From Terana coerulea (taxonomy: Eukaryota; Basidiomycota; Agaricomycetes; Polyporales; Phanerochaetaceae), in the NCBI GenBank assembly GCA_024811115.1, contig JAKOGH010000974.1:1-18386 (forward strand): 18,386 nucleotides of DNA, written 5' to 3'. Numbering within the stretch: the stretch's first letter is position 1; the number at the start of each line of letters is the position of its first letter. A program made the translations under genes and the position numbers. The notes below the pieces were generated by a model that did no database searches, was not told the DNA's origin, and saw only the letters and a list, made by a program, of their open reading frames with translations. Of the stretch, positions 1-10,154 are shown piece after piece.

Positions 1-813
1 GTGAAGTCTGATCCAGAACGGGCACTCGTAGAGATGTGCCGTCGTGTTTCGAACCGGATGATCAGTGTCGCATGGGCAATACAACGGCCCAGGTTTGGGC
101 GTCTATTTGCTCACACCATCACTGTCAGTTTCCCATTTGCCGTCCTTCATTCGGAACTCCCCGTGAGGAAGTGTCCGAATAATGAAGTGTGTCGGTCTGG
201 GTAGAACTTTGTTTTGTTTCCGAAGCCAGTATAGAGGGTTCTCTTGCAAGGCCCACCACATGTCACTCAACTTAGCCAACATGTGTCACTGGGTATCAAC
301 TTAAGCCCAAACATCTGCTATTATCAGAGTCAAACTGACAGAGGATTTAGACCTCGGGCTGGAGACGGGGACTACCCCGTTCTGCCACGGCTTGCTGGGT
401 GTCACACTACTCAGGAGATTACCCTTCCCTGGATCATTGTGTGTTTCACTTAAACTCTAGCCCAGGGTTTGCCAGTTTCCGTTCCTCGGCACATGGTTTG
501 CTAATGCCATCAGGCGCAGATTCCCAATGTGTTCTCAGTCTCTGTCTCGCCATAGGTGACCTGGATCATAAGGTTCAGGAGTCATATCTACCCACGACTA
601 ACGTCCCTATTTAGGAAGATGGGTGGCCTGTTAATTACGTCGGCTTGTTATCAAAACTATGCCCCTTCTTATTATCCCCTATCTTTTCAGACCCTTTCAG
701 GGCTTCGAACTGTTTCAGCACGTTGTGGGAATTCTGCCGGTTAACCCAAGTGCAGCCCAGTGCCTTAGAGTGAACAGCCCAAATTGGGAGAGTGACACAA
801 GCTTTGGTAGCCT

Positions 814-846
814 TCTTTCGCACCTCCTTTACTAAGGGAGGGCTTG
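814..846. repeat. 33-bp direct repeat, copy 1
   Basis: The sequence beginning TCTTTCGCACCTCC and ending CTTG recurs 89 bases downstream at 903-935 with one mismatch (G842 versus A931). Inside each copy CCTCC and GGAGG face each other across TTTACTAA plus a G, so each copy can fold into an imperfect hairpin. This could be a duplicated regulatory box or part of a retroelement LTR; the sequence does not decide. Confidence 0.8.
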
Positions 847-902
847 TATCACGGAATGTGGATTAACAATGCTGCCACGTGTGGGTCGAGTTTCCATAGT
901 TA

Positions 903-935
903 TCTTTCGCACCTCCTTTACTAAGGGAGGACTTG
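903..935. repeat. 33-bp direct repeat, copy 2
   Basis: This is the second copy of the 33-bp hairpin-forming repeat at 814-846. The two copies are separated by 56 bases of unrelated sequence. Confidence 0.8.
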
Positions 936-1384
936 AACATCCAGCCTTTAGGGCGGCTATGACCTGCCCAAGGACACAGACCTAACGGCACAAAGACCGC
1001 TAGGCTACTGTGCCCCTCCTGGATGCTAAGTCAGACTGCCAATCTACCCATCGCATCGCCATTTGTCCCATGTTGAAGTGTGGTTGCAGACGGACATATA
1101 CCGCTCACGCACATCCAAAGACTCCTACTGTCTACAAAGTCACTTGCAAGTTACTACCTAGAGCCTACAGGACTAGAGGATGCCGAAGCACATAGTGGCC
1201 GAAGGAGATGGCGACAGAGAGCAATTTGGAACACCCAGATCAGGCATGAGGCCTGATCAGCTGCATATCCTCCAAGGAACTCTGTCTGAAACTGGCGTTG
1301 TTGATCCGTGTGACTGCTGTATACAGTAATGCTTAGATTGTTCTGTAGGACCATGTAGCTTCGCCTCATTAGGCTTCAGTTTAT

Positions 1385-2060
1385 CTACATCAGCATGCAG
1401 CCACTACACTTCGGCCTCCTACGATCTTTCTGCTGGAGGTTTTGTATAAAACTTTGCGTATTTAGGACAGATGCTTGCATGACTCCCTTTGATAGCTCTT
1501 CGCACAGGCCCCACTGTGTATGTAGTATAAAATAGTAGAAATCCTCCACCGTGTGTGCTGAGCCACTGCTGCGTACATCAAGCACCAGGTCACAAGAATC
1601 ACGCAGACAGAACACTTTGGCGCGAGTCGAGTTTGCACAAACCACGGAGGCATACACTGGAAAAAATCATTGTCAAACCTAGTGGTGTATCTGTAGTCCA
1701 CGAAAGTTGACCCAACATTTCGCTGCCTGCTTTGGGGAGACTATGTCAAACGCTAATGTGGATGAAGTTCACCCATCGCACAAGCTCACCGCAGCGGCTC
1801 TTCTTCATCTCTTTTCTAAAGTGCTTTGTTGCCTCGCGCAACGCCCTGGCATTTCTTGAACTCTATCTCATTGGGGCACTGCTCTGCTTTGCCCACCACC
1901 ATCTCCTTATAGATATGTTTGGTTACCCAGGCCGTTGGCCCATCCTCATCTCGCAGCTGCCACGTCACATTCCTTGCCTATTATGCATAGCAAAACCATA
2001 CCGGGCCATTGCGATTGTCATCTATGTATACACGGCTGCAACTCCGCTTTCCCATGCCGC
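1385..2060 (-). pseudogene. Possible unidentified minus-strand coding relic
   Basis: On the minus strand two overlapping frames (1701 to 1462 and 1657 to 1385) stay open for 79 and 90 codons. Upstream, at 2040-1790, a further stretch reads through about 50 codons of mixed polar composition. No single frame spans the region and I recognise no family. I considered a fungal FunK1-type kinase because similar degraded copies are common in basidiomycete genomes, but I cannot find a kinase motif. This may be an old pseudogene or chance open frames. Confidence 0.2.
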
Positions 2061-2424
2061 ATCAGCAAAGTTGCATTGGCACTAAACGGCACTGACAGGT
2101 ACTAATGAAGCCATCTCAGCGCGCTTCAGTCTCTTCAGTGCTGTCAGCGCCCACCAGTTTCAGTAGCTGTTTTGAGCGCTCTCAGACGTTTTGACCTCTC
2201 TTGCATTTGTCTCTTGCAGTAAAGCTTCAGCGAGTAAACCATCATCATTGACGTCCAGCATAGTTTATGAAACATGATGAACTAAGAAAATACAAAATTT
2301 AGCAAAAGTCCAGCTTCAGCAGGGCTCGAACTCCGGTTCCAAACTGTTCATCAGCACTTTCAGTGCTTGTCAGCGCTCATCAGTCGTCAGTGCTTGTACA
2401 TTTTGCTGATGCGAGGCCCCGAAA

Positions 2425-2544
2425 GTCCGTATGAAGCGTCGTCATAGTCTCACATGCCATCCCTCTCACGGGTTACGTGTCCCGATTTGGGATCCTCACC
2501 ATAAGGGTCTAATGGCTAACCAACATGAAAGGACCCTCTTGACA
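2425..2544 (+). repeat. Inverted duplicate of the 3' part of relic A1
   Basis: Read on the plus strand, this segment matches the reverse complement of about 2755-2875, the end of the A1 pseudogene. Shared blocks include TGCCATCCCT, GTCCCGATTTGG, ATCCTCACCATAA and GGACCCTCTTGACATA, with substitutions and small indels between them. The two arms are separated by about 210 bases. They form a large imperfect inverted repeat made from gene sequence rather than from transposon ends. The arm has no coding capacity of its own. Confidence 0.8.
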
Positions 2545-2697
2545 TAAGCGCTTAAAATGGCACGCTGAAGGGTTCGAGCCTGGCACTGGACGCAAGGAAA
2601 ATGGCGTTTTTTTGTCCTTGAATTGTAAAGCATATCATAGATACCATATAAAATGGATTTCAGCACTATCTAATTTTTTTCCCTGAGCTTCTACAAG

Positions 2698-5004
2698 CTA
2701 GAAAGCGAGGAAAGATGCATAGGAGAAAGGTGCATGAAGTGACTTTTGGGTGCCTATGTCAAGAGGGTCCTTCCTGTTAATTAGACTCCAGACCGTTATG
2801 GTGAGGATACCAAATCGGGACATGTAACTGTGAAAGGGATGGCATATAAGACTAGCGTTGTCATCTTGCGACATTATTTCATACATCCCTCCTTCCTTCC
2901 ACCAGGCAGTGATAATCTTTGGCAAGATGATCACAGCCGTGCACCTGTTTGACAGCATCTTCTGGATTATGCTCTGCTTGAGCTTCAAGGTGTCAAAGAA
3001 CAACTGGTGCATGCTCTCCGACACATCTTCGGTCTAAAAGAACAACTCATTGGAGTCATCTTGCGACACAATGAGGCATGGGTCTGTGAGGTCTGGTGGC
3101 ATGACTGTTAACATCGAGTCGTACAGCATCAGGAATGGCTTCCCACTACTTGCATCAACAAGCCACCACTGGCACGCTGGGCTGTTATACTCGACTACGA
3201 GCGTGGTGTCAATCAACAGCGCTATGCACACTTGACACAGCAGGTGGCTTGTCGCCTTATTGCAGAACGTGAATGCGCCATTGCGGGCACCACCTTCCAC
3301 ATGTGGTGCATCTGCACGGGTCAGAAGACCTTCGGATTGAGCACAACGTGCTGGCTGGCCCAGTGGTCAATATTTGTGGGCCGCCTAAGCTCAGGCTCCA
3401 AAACGAGTGTGAACATATCGTTGTAGTTGTCCCTCAGGCCATGCGTAGTGTGCATGAAGTACCATGTGCTTGAGGAGGACATGTCCTGTTCAATCGTGAT
3501 ATTTGGGTGGTGTGGGTGATATGGCTGGATGGTGGCATACCTGCTGGACTGGATGTTTTGCAGGTAGAACCTGTGACAGGTGAGGGTCTTGACAGTTAAT
3601 TGTGAGCTAGGGCCAAGAGAGGGTTGTGGAGATGGAATGGTGGTAGAGAATTAGATAAGGGACCACTCTTGCATTTGAGAGGCAATGCTGTAGTGCAAGT
3701 TTGTTATGTGCGCATATTCACAGTTCGAGTCAGCAGGACAGATCCCGTCCACCACTGTCTGTGGCCCAAGACTACGAATAGTGCAGTAATCGTATCTGCA
3801 ACACTAGCGTGAGTTGATGCCGAACATCACCTAGAATCAAAGTCAAGCATATACATATATTGAAGTCTTGTACAGTAAAAAGCCCATAGTTGATAGCACC
3901 CTTGCTCCTGTGAGCAGTTGCAGATAACTTGAGCACTCTGCTACTGACTCCTATCCGCTATGGTAAGGAGAGCACCAGTTGCCAGGTTTTGAATGGTGTA
4001 TTCGAATCATTTCCCTTCTGTTTATAAATTGCCCACAGTTGGTATTTGTTGGCGCGTTCACTAGGCTTGGCAAGAAAAGTGTGTACTTGGTTCTACTCTG
4101 GTTTAGCATATTCAGTCTCCGCGGCTACCGGTAAAAGTGTTGTGAATGACGTAAGTGCCCTTGAGAATGCGAAGTGGACAATTACTGGTCTATGCAGACA
4201 ATCATGAGATAATGATGGTGATGCAAGCGTGGATACACATACCTGTCTATTGGCCAACTGCCGCTTTATGATTCATTGCTGAGAGATATAAAGATTTACA
4301 CTGGATTATATCTGGATCACAGTACAGACATAAATAAAGACCAGAATTGCATTCCAATTGCAGTAGTTCTTACCTCAAATATCTGAAAAGCAAGTGTAAG
4401 CTGCGTGTCCAGCGATTTGACAGCATCTACATTTTCTGATTTGTTGGGAAACTTTTTATATCCTCTTCTCGAAGCCATGTCTTGCATAAACGCAAGAATC
4501 TCATGCATAGTTCTATGGCAGGTCATAATTGGTATTGGTATATAAGCGTAAGGGACAGATGGCGCACTCTGTTAGTTGTTGTAGATCACTCTCAAGCTGC
4601 CCTTGGATTGCTTCCTTAGCCCCTCTGCAAGCTTGTGCGACCAGAACAATGTTGTTCGACCTCAGTCCAAGCTTGCATACATTTTCATTATTCGCTTTAA
4701 TTTCCTATATGTAGGTGAAAGTAAGATTCAAGCATATTGTGAGTGAGGGATACTGGACGCACCTCAATAATCTCCATGGCTTTCATACCTACGCCTGCGA
4801 TGTACCTAACATATAGCAGAGTATTAGCAGCCTCAAGATGTCCTTGAGAGCATCAAGGGCTATGCTCAACAAGTTCACCACTGTGCTGCTTCGCAAGCTT
4901 GGCGAACAAATGATATTTCGAAGAGATGAGAAGCCAGAGTTTGAGGACACTCCTGGCGTGAAGCTGGGTGCTGAGAGGAGAGTGGGAGGCGACAGGTCAG
5001 CCAT
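2698..5004 (-). pseudogene. Relic A1: HeLo/MLKL-NTD-like plus ricin-B-like lectin protein, pseudogene
   Basis: This is a full-length but broken paralogue of the intact gene at 17712-15327. The start codon (M at 5004, beginning MADLSPPTLL) sits about 50 nt downstream of a TATA box. The helical domain (around 4870-4740, then 4640-4580), a 55-nt intron with GTGCGC donor, the exon containing YKKFPNKSE and SLDTQLTLAFQIFE, a further intron with GTAAGA donor, both beta-trefoil segments and the C-terminal domain all follow in the order of the intact copy. Lesions seen directly: a lost base near 4842 that shifts frame right after the ALKDIL motif, an in-frame TGA at 3323-3321, and another lost base near 3285. 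Much of the trefoil region still aligns at protein level (for example the block ending in DHWASQHVV), so the copy probably diverged as a working gene before it died. Confidence 0.8.
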
Positions 5005-5052
5005 TATTGGGAGGTAGTCTTTGAAGAGAAGTGAGTGGGAATGGCATAGTGG

Positions 5053-5058
5053 TATATA
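5053..5058 (-). promoter_or_regulatory. TATA box of relic A1
   Basis: The minus strand reads CTATATACC about 50 nt upstream of the A1 start codon. A C/T-rich leader follows and then AATAATGG at the start. The spacing fits a fungal core promoter, and its survival supports the chosen start. The intact gene A3 has no comparable TATA at this distance. Confidence 0.55.
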
Positions 5059-5109
5059 GTGCAGGGGTGGGAACTGCGCAGAGTAGTTGGTGGTGCTGCT
5101 AATCATCAC

Positions 5110-5829
5110 TAGACGCGCACTTTCGTCGAGTGATCTGGATGGTCACCAATCAGCACAGCTGATGTCACCACGCGTCTTCATAAAGGTTGAATGAATAGTT
5201 GCTGACATTAGAGGCTTCAAGGTGGACTCGAAGCTTAGAGATTAGGTGATTATAGAGGGCGGACACAAGTAGACCCGGAAACACCCAGCGAATGAACAAC
5301 ACATCAAAGGTGGGAACACCACAATGGTGTTACAGGTCCAAAATAGAGCATAAGAATTACTGCCACATACTTAGCACTATCTTGCACCTCCCAAACCTGG
5401 GCTGAGTATCTCTGTCCCCATGACAGACAGAGAGAAGGTGCAATTGCACTATTAAGTAACATGTGAGTACATACAGATAGCGGTTAGTGGATCAGATATT
5501 ATCATTTGATTAACACAGTACGAGTTCAACACGCTGTGATGTTAGCTCTATGGTACTACTACTTACTTAGTATTGGCAAAATGTCTCAAAGAGCTACTCT
5601 AGTAATCATCTACAACACTACTCTAGAGAAAACCAACTTACATGGGCTTCGCACCAAAGGTGATACTCAGTCTTTCAGTTACATTGCACTCAGCGATTTG
5701 GATATGGTCCAGCAATTGTACTGAATTCTTGGAATAATTGGCAAGCTAGTTTGTGTCACAAATTTCCCTCAGTGCTAGTTTACAGCGCTTAGAGTGTAAC
5801 ATCAAGTCATGGGACATGTCACCAAGTTG
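5110..5829. other. Spacer between relic A1 and the LTR-like segment; nothing recognised
   Basis: This stretch lies upstream of relic A1. It is AT-rich and contains short open frames only, the longest being 72 codons on the plus strand (5506-5724) with no family resemblance. No tRNA, conserved motif or clear terminal repeat was seen. Confidence 0.4.
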
Positions 5830-6310
5830 TCACACAGTGTTACAAGATGCTAGATCAGTTTACCATATGCTTGTCGCATGGACAACAGGGATATGCCTTA
5901 TACGGACATAGGATCCAGGACTCAGGTCTGGAACTGTTCGGACTATGACCTCAGTATGATGTCAGTATGACATCATGGACTGGTAGTGTACAGTAGCTCG
6001 ATTAGGACATCTAGATAGTGTTGATGTTAGCATGATAGCTAGGTCAGATTTGATAAGGGAGTTAAAGCGGTGGTATGCTCTGAGCCTTAGTCAGACGTCA
6101 CCTGACTGTATCAGTCAGCATATGGTATTGGAGGTCTTAGATAGTGTCTGGGGTCGCTCTACACATGTATATAAGGAGGCTGGTCTGTGGGCTAAACACC
6201 CAGACTTAATAACATCGTTGATTTATATCCACTCTACTAGCTCAAGTCCCTCTGCTTTCCCCACTTCTTTCAAGTCATCCCAGCAGGTGAGTACTATAGT
6301 TTTGCGATAG
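5830..6310 (+). mobile_element. LTR-like promoter segment (probable retroelement remnant)
   Basis: Its layout resembles a long terminal repeat read on the plus strand. It has a TATATAA box at 6168-6174, a C/T-rich stretch, and a strong splice-donor-like CAGCAGGTGAGTA at 6281-6293. The solo LTR at 13981-14273, read on the minus strand, has the same order of TATATAAGG, C/T-rich stretch and CAGGTGAGTA, although the two sequences are not close copies. The right edge abuts the 3' end of relic B2, whose similarity to B1 begins at about 6330. I could not fix either terminus or a convincing target-site duplication, so the boundaries are approximate. Confidence 0.4.
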
Positions 6311-6329
6311 TTTGCCATCCAATATTCGC

Positions 6330-8540
6330 TCATCTTTACTTCAAAAGCCCGGCAAGGCGAAGTCTGTTGATTTCTGGTTCATTGACCTTTTCAAGATAGA
6401 CCTCATTACCCAGCAGCCAAGTAAGCTGCAAGATGCTGGCACTGTCAACAATTTGATGCAAGTCCATGATTGGTGACTGGTGTATCAGGAGAACAGAAAG
6501 GATCGTGAGCAATATGGACATGAACAGTTCGACAATCAACTAAGAACAATCATATGGTTAGCACCATGGCTTATCAATCTGAGGTCTGAGCGCACTGGCA
6601 GCAAGCTTAACTGCAGTGGGATGACCCTGTAAGCTAAACAAACCAAATACAAAGCTCATTATGTATATTCAAGCGCTCCTTGACTACGTGCATGATGTGA
6701 ATTGCTGTAGGACTAATTACACTTGTTGAATTCCTGGAGGTCCTATATACCCAAGACATAGTACCTATGGAGTCAATGTTAGTATACTCTCTACCACTAT
6801 GCCTGCACACTTATCATACCATGCAACTGAAGCCAATGCTTTTCCAATGCTAAAATTAAGATCAGCAAGGTTGACATGAGTCAAATTTGAATTGTCTACA
6901 AAATCAAAAAAAGATCTTGCGTTAGGAATTTGTGTAAATAGAATGAACTTAGCAATTTACAAGATAAGTTGTAAAGTCAGCACACCTTGTCAACTCAACA
7001 TTTCAGACAAGAACAGAAAGTCATTGCTCTCTGGAGAGTTTAGCGTAATATTTTGGGCTTTAATTATGATTAGAGATCTGATGAGTAGCCACACAAGGGT
7101 AAAGCCATAAAAGAGAGCCCTTACTCACCAAAATCACTAAAGGGTCCGTGTGAGGAAGAACATCGGGCTTCCAATTCTTCCACAGTGTGTATACAGGTGG
7201 TTGTGACAAATCTGACACCGGCTCCCGGATTTGCGGTAATACTTCAATAGAGTCATTACAGGGGTTGATATTATATGCAAGAAGCTGCACTGAGTTGACC
7301 ATGAAGCTTCCTGAATATTCATGTCAGAAAAATATTTTGCAAAGCAATTTGTTAGCCTACCATTTATAGTATTACTTCCGGACCCGGCAGATAATGTGGG
7401 GTGTATTGCAAGAGAAGTTCCAACAAATCTAGAGGAGTTGAGTATAGGAACCCAAAAGAAACAATGAATGGATATGGGCAAATTGTTTCAATTGCACACA
7501 CCAGAGAAGCTGCATTGCCAAAGCTCAAAGGAGTGTAAGCTATATATCAGTGTTGGTGAATATATTTTGCAAATATGGAAGAATATACAACTCAATGGCA
7601 GGCTGCTGAAAGTACCTGCGCTATTATAGATGAATATAAAAAGCTTCGAGTGCAGATCCCAAGCCAAAAATGAAGACCCAACTTGTGTTGCATTAGAAAG
7701 TGCTGCACAGTTTACCTCAAATGCGATGGCACAAACTGCTTGACACTCCCTATGAGTGGAAGGAACAGAGGGGATAATGTCATAAATAATATTGTCCTTC
7801 AGTCCGACGGTTGAAAATTCTCCAATGAACCAGAGCACATTATAGCTATAGACCATATCAGCATATTGTACTCTGCATACTCATACCAGTCTGCGCACTT
7901 ATTCAGGTGAGTGTAATCTTGTTTATCATCTGTGCCTTTGCATATTGTGCTTTGTACAATTCTTGCAATGTTGCGTTGAAAGCTTCCACATGGAGTAAGC
8001 TGGGAAATGTGGTGTGTGAGATATAAACCCTGGAAAGATACATTCCAATGTGCAGGATACTGACAGCCGTGGTTGTAGCCTCTATCTGCTGTAAAGTTGC
8101 GAAGAAGCAAGAGCTAAAGCCCAACTGTGCCAAAGATTTATTGTGAGCGGCCGTGAGTGTTTGTCGGGTATACAGATTGTGTTGCAGGGCGAGCTGCTGG
8201 GTACTCAGTACACAAAATGCAACATACAGCTATTGAGAGGTCTAATGAGCATAGACGAAAATGCACGATGAAGTATACTGTGACATTACTGTCACAAAAG
8301 CTTGTAAGGACTGTTACAATTGTTGAAAATCTTAGGGTTGCTGAAGTGTTAAAGTCAAATACAAATGCCTGCTTGTAGTGATGCGAATATATGACAAAAA
8401 TATAACATGTATAAGAATTAAGCCTATGTGTAAGCCTATGCATGTGTAAACACAACGATTGCAAGAAGATTGGGAGGTGGCCCCATCATGGTCTTGTATA
8501 GATGTCAAGTTGCACGACGCGAAAAGTAGTGAGCTTGTAG
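6330..8540 (-). pseudogene. Relic B2: fungal multi-pass membrane protein, pseudogene
   Basis: This is a decayed, AT-rich paralogue of B1 (14864-11274). From 5' to 3' on the minus strand: the YSHHY segment near 8400; the helix LRFSTIVTVLTSF; a block matching TQQLALQ..L.TRQTLTA in B1; the helix ending SRVYISHTTFPSLLHVEAFN (8070-7970); an aromatic-rich block with VLWFIGEFSTVGLKDN (about 7840-7790); ADLN.SIGKALASVAWY (about 6870-6825); and a C-terminal block with LQLTWLLGNE (6450-6400). The frame changes repeatedly, no continuous coding path survives, and CG dinucleotides are rare. B2 lacks the LTR insertion found in B1 and so acts as its empty-site control. The 3' end is lost at about 6330, next to the LTR-like segment. 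Confidence 0.7.
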
Positions 8541-9117
8541 AAATATCCTCTTTCTTGTTTGGCGACCAAGAAAATCAGAGGAGACCATTTTCATGTTTTG
8601 TGCTATGGTGTACAGGCGGTGCTGTAAGAAAATGGGAACGTAACCTTTATGTAGTCTGACAGTGCAAGAACAAAGCTGTGCTCTGTTTACGCATCGAGTG
8701 TTAGTTGTATTGTTACCAACCTATCATTTGTTGAGAAATGGAAGGTGATTCTTTAGATTGGTTCCACTCGTTCACCACCACCGAGTGATAATGAGATTTT
8801 ATAGTTTGTCAATTCCTGCAAACTAAGACAAAAGTCAAGCCTTATCTACAAGTGTGTCCACTACTATGACCATTCACATCAGTTGGAGCTTTCCGTCCTA
8901 CCAGAGTAGTGTGTTTAAGCACTTCACCTGTTTCAGGAATCTGATAGCTGAATCCAGGACTTACCTGAACAAAATATGGAATCCTATCTGATGTCAGTGT
9001 TGTGAGTCCCCACCTAATGAAGTGAGAGATGAGGTCTCAATAGTGATGTTTGGATCACAATATGACTGATATGAGAGATAAGTGGATGCAGAAGGCGTGT
9101 AATAAGAGCAAAGGTTA
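8541..9117. other. Spacer between relics B2 and A2, with a possible lectin-gene scrap at 9030-9090
   Basis: No gene was found. On the minus strand near 9060 the frame reads DPNITIE, and the DNA there (CCAAACATCACTATTGA) matches the second-trefoil region of relic A1 (CCAAATATCACGATTGA) with two mismatches in 17 bases. This may be a leftover piece of another gene-A copy lying out of order, downstream of A2. The match is too short to be certain. Confidence 0.3.
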
Positions 9118-10110
9118 TTGAATTATGCAGCACAATGCCTATTCAAATGTGCAAAGTCAAAGTTCCCTTTCACCTGGAACTTCAGCAGCTTCAGTGCTGT
9201 TTTATCTTCACGCACTGCTATCTCCACCATTCATCTGCCTTTTACCCACCCCAACTGTGCAAAACTACCACAAATGACGTACACCCAAAGAGGAGCATAT
9301 TCTGTACCAGAGCTTGTGTTCACACCGCATTCCTTGGAAAAGCAGCCGTTGCATGGTCTCCGAGGCCATCCCGTCCACAGTGTGAGCTCCTGGGAGTCAC
9401 TGTGGAGGTCCGAAGACATTGGCCAAAAGCTTTCCAACTTGAGGGCAGGGCTGAGACACTGTCGAGTTGCATAGTACTGAGCATACTGTACTGGACGTGG
9501 TATCAATGAGCCTCCAGTGGTACGCTGGGTCATTGAAAACTGGTAGTGGTGCCATGTCCGATGAGCCAGCGTGTCTAATGATTTGACAGTGTCTGTGTCT
9601 TCTGATTTGTTAGAGGAGCTACTTGTATTCTCGCCTCAAGACCACGTCTCACATAGACATGAGGATTTTGCAGTGTTTGATTGTTAAGTGACAATGAGCA
9701 TTGGTGAAAGGCTAAAGGGTAAGTCACGCACTTTGTCAACTGCTGCAGATCACTTAAGCCAGCCCTGCATTGCTCTCTCAGCCTCTTTGCAAGCTTTAGC
9801 AACTGCAAAATAATGTTGTTCGACATCAGTCTGAGCTGCGCATGTCTTTGTTATTCACTTTGATTTCTTACAGAAAGGTGAGAGTAAGAATTAAGCACTT
9901 TGTGAGGGCTACTGGATGCACCATAACAATCTCCACGACTTTCAAACTAACGCCACTAATATGCTTCGACACACGAAAAGAGTATCGGCAGCCTTCAAAA
10001 CATTTGAGAGCATCCAGCGAGTTTGAGCAATCATGCTAGCCCATGCAGAGAGCAGAGACAAGTTCTGGAAGTGCCCAAAGGATGCCGAGCCCATATTGAC
10101 TGCATCAGTG
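9118..10110 (-). pseudogene. Relic A2: internally deleted copy of the HeLo-like/lectin gene
   Basis: From right to left it keeps pieces of the helical domain (LSNVLKAADTL near 10000 and SDLQQLT near 9740), the third-exon region near 9660-9570 (SLDT), and then jumps directly to the end of the lectin part (FNDPA.HWRL equivalent at 9530) and the C-terminal domain (SSDLHSDSQELTLWTG, then a frame change). The whole segment between, about 1.19 kb in the intact copy (about 15900-17090), is missing. The breakpoint at 9552-9560 lies at a shared CATGT word. Stops and frame changes are scattered throughout. The 5' end fades near the inverted-repeat element at 10155. Confidence 0.75.
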
Positions 10111-10154
10111 GCACTACAACAGCAAAATCCAGAAAATAGAGCGTGGAAATGTTA

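Larger units (their letters stand above)
1..2424. other. Left flank without a supportable gene; probable decayed repeat DNA
   Basis: I see no conserved protein or convincing exon structure in this stretch. Open frames are short, overlap in several frames and have no recognisable motif. What can be seen: an approximate short tandem duplication around 258-310 (two units sharing CATG..TCACT..AACTTA.GCC), a 33-bp direct repeat (entered separately), an 8-bp perfect hairpin at 1238-1258 (arms GATCAGGC/GCCTGATC with a 5-base loop), and a possible minus-strand coding relic near 1385-2060. Positions 2099-2400 are rich in CAGCGC, CAGTGCT and TCAGC words in both orientations, which looks like low-complexity repeat DNA. 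The overall impression is old transposon or pseudogene sequence. Confidence 0.4.

Noticed and set aside
2307..2340. A tRNA B-box-like word (GTTCGAGCC) on the minus strand, and another on the plus strand near 2572
   Set aside because: No matching A box at tRNA spacing, no cloverleaf and no acceptor stem. A tRNA-derived SINE is possible but cannot be supported.
5807..6275. An AGTCA pair that could be a target duplication for the LTR-like segment
   Set aside because: The pair would exclude the GTGAGTA part that resembles the other LTR, and several candidate ends were tried, so a 5-base match can occur by chance.
9118..9509. Two plus-strand frames of 118 and 124 codons
   Set aside because: They lie antisense to the conserved minus-strand lectin and C-terminal relic A2 and show no family resemblance.
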